Assembly: GCA_047615875.1 (NCBI GenBank)
Contig: JBLHGU010000120.1
Span: forward strand, 1 to 15,321
Length of the DNA: 15,321 nucleotides
From: JBLHGU01 sp047615875
Lineage (GTDB): Bacteria; Pseudomonadota; Gammaproteobacteria; Arenicellales; CAJQKF01
Reading direction: 5' to 3'
Below are positions 14,958 through 15,321 of this stretch, one piece after another (positions within the stretch are counted from its first letter, which is position 1; every line of letters starts with the position of its first letter). A model generated the notes under the pieces. That model was not told the origin of the DNA and did no database searches. It was given only the letters and a program-made list of their open reading frames with translations. Made by a program: the position numbers and the translations under genes.

Positions 14958-15321
14958 TTTAACTGTATATTATCAAGAACTTTACGTGCGCGATTAACTT
15001 TTTCCAAGATCTCTTCAACGGACTTCGTCCAAACAAAAGGCTTAGGGTTTTCATTGCGTATATCAATGTATTCAATTATTTTTTGCTCCAGGTTTTTTAC
15101 CGATGTAAATATACCTCGCTTAAGTTGTTTCTGTGTAAGTACGCCAAAAAACCGCTCAACCAAATTTAGCCAGGATGAACTGGTCGGTATAAAGTGTAGT
15201 TGTACTCGCTTGTTTCTTTTCAACCAATTTTTTATTTTCTCATGTTTGTGTGTGGAATAGTTATCAACGATAATGTGTAAATCTTTGCCCAGATCGGTTT
15301 GTTTGTTAACCTGCTTAAGAA
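14944..15321 (-). mobile_element. IS630-family insertion sequence, one end (partial, continues beyond the window)
   Basis: The end is placed by the point where the response-regulator homology stops (LGIAS) and by the transposase stop at 14954. IS630 elements insert at TA; TA at 14942-14943 or 14947-14948 is the likely target. The junction reads TAGTGTAGTGTCCTAG, so the exact edge is ambiguous by five bases. The other end, and so the inverted repeat, is outside the window. Confidence 0.85.
14954..15321 (-). CDS. IS630-family transposase (DDE superfamily), C-terminal part
   Basis: 121 residues are visible; the frame is open to the right edge, so the N-terminal helix-turn-helix and first catalytic Asp are outside the window. 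The second catalytic Asp is in DLHIIVDNYSTHKH. The C-terminal core follows: HFIPTSSSWLNLVERFFGVL, with the catalytic Glu in NLVERF, then LKRGIFTSVKNLEQKI and YIDIRNENPKPFVWTKS. This is the classical IS630/DDE_3 ending. The protein ends in VLDNIQLN with its TAG (14954-14956) inside the element's terminal region, a common arrangement. An internal ATG (15221-15223) is not the true start. The part seen is undamaged, so the element may be recent and active, unlike the decayed two-component genes it interrupts. Confidence 0.95.
   Translation of the reverse strand, partial: LKQVNKQTDLGKDLHIIVDNYSTHKHEKIKNWLKRNKRVQLHFIPTSSSWLNLVERFFGVLTQKQLKRGIFTSVKNLEQKIIEYIDIRNENPKPFVWTKSVEEILEKVNRARKVLDNIQLN

Overview
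The window looks like a chromosomal piece of a Gram-negative gammaproteobacterium, probably free-living or marine. The signs are a DcaP-like outer-membrane porin, a Tat-exported HiPIP, Sec-exported haem proteins, a DUF3379-type anti-sigma factor, and a bacterial RIO1 kinase of the pseudomonad type. Base composition is moderate. No tRNA, rRNA or CRISPR array was seen.

Layout. (1) 1-333, minus: the first 111 residues of a CheB methylesterase domain, probably a CheB/CheR-type hybrid, running off the left edge. (2) 334-1146: about 0.8 kb with no convincing gene and one strong hairpin. (3) 1147-7447, minus: a six-gene block. In transcription order it is a DcaP-like porin, a TPR-sulfotransferase, a P460-like mono-haem protein, a seven-bladed PQQ-type beta-propeller, a second P460-like protein, and a Tat-exported high-potential iron-sulfur protein (HiPIP). 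(4) 7658-8961, plus: an ECF sigma factor and its membrane anti-sigma factor, divergent from the porin. (5) 9047-10811: two divergent non-haem Fe(II)/2-oxoglutarate oxygenases, PhyH-like (minus) and TauD-like (plus). (6) 10823-11680, minus: a RIO1-family kinase. (7) 11681-12245: gene-poor. (8) 12246-14957, plus: a decayed two-component system. The membrane histidine kinase has one frameshift and two in-frame stops. The LuxR-type response regulator has a frameshift and is cut by an IS element. (9) 14944 to the right edge: an IS630-family element with its transposase on the minus strand.

How the genes may work together. The most interesting unit is the minus-strand redox block together with the divergent sigma/anti-sigma pair. 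The anti-sigma has an Hx3Cx2C (ZAS-type) motif, and a GGAAC-N17-GTC element sits in front of the sigma gene. The likely picture (inference) is an envelope or redox-stress-responsive ECF circuit beside a periplasmic redox module: porin for entry, two P460-like haem proteins plus propeller for chemistry, and HiPIP as electron carrier. The cytoplasmic TPR-sulfotransferase is tied to the first haem protein by an ATGA overlap. P460-family proteins are known from hydroxylamine and NO chemistry, but the substrate here cannot be read from sequence. I do not know a described system with this gene set.
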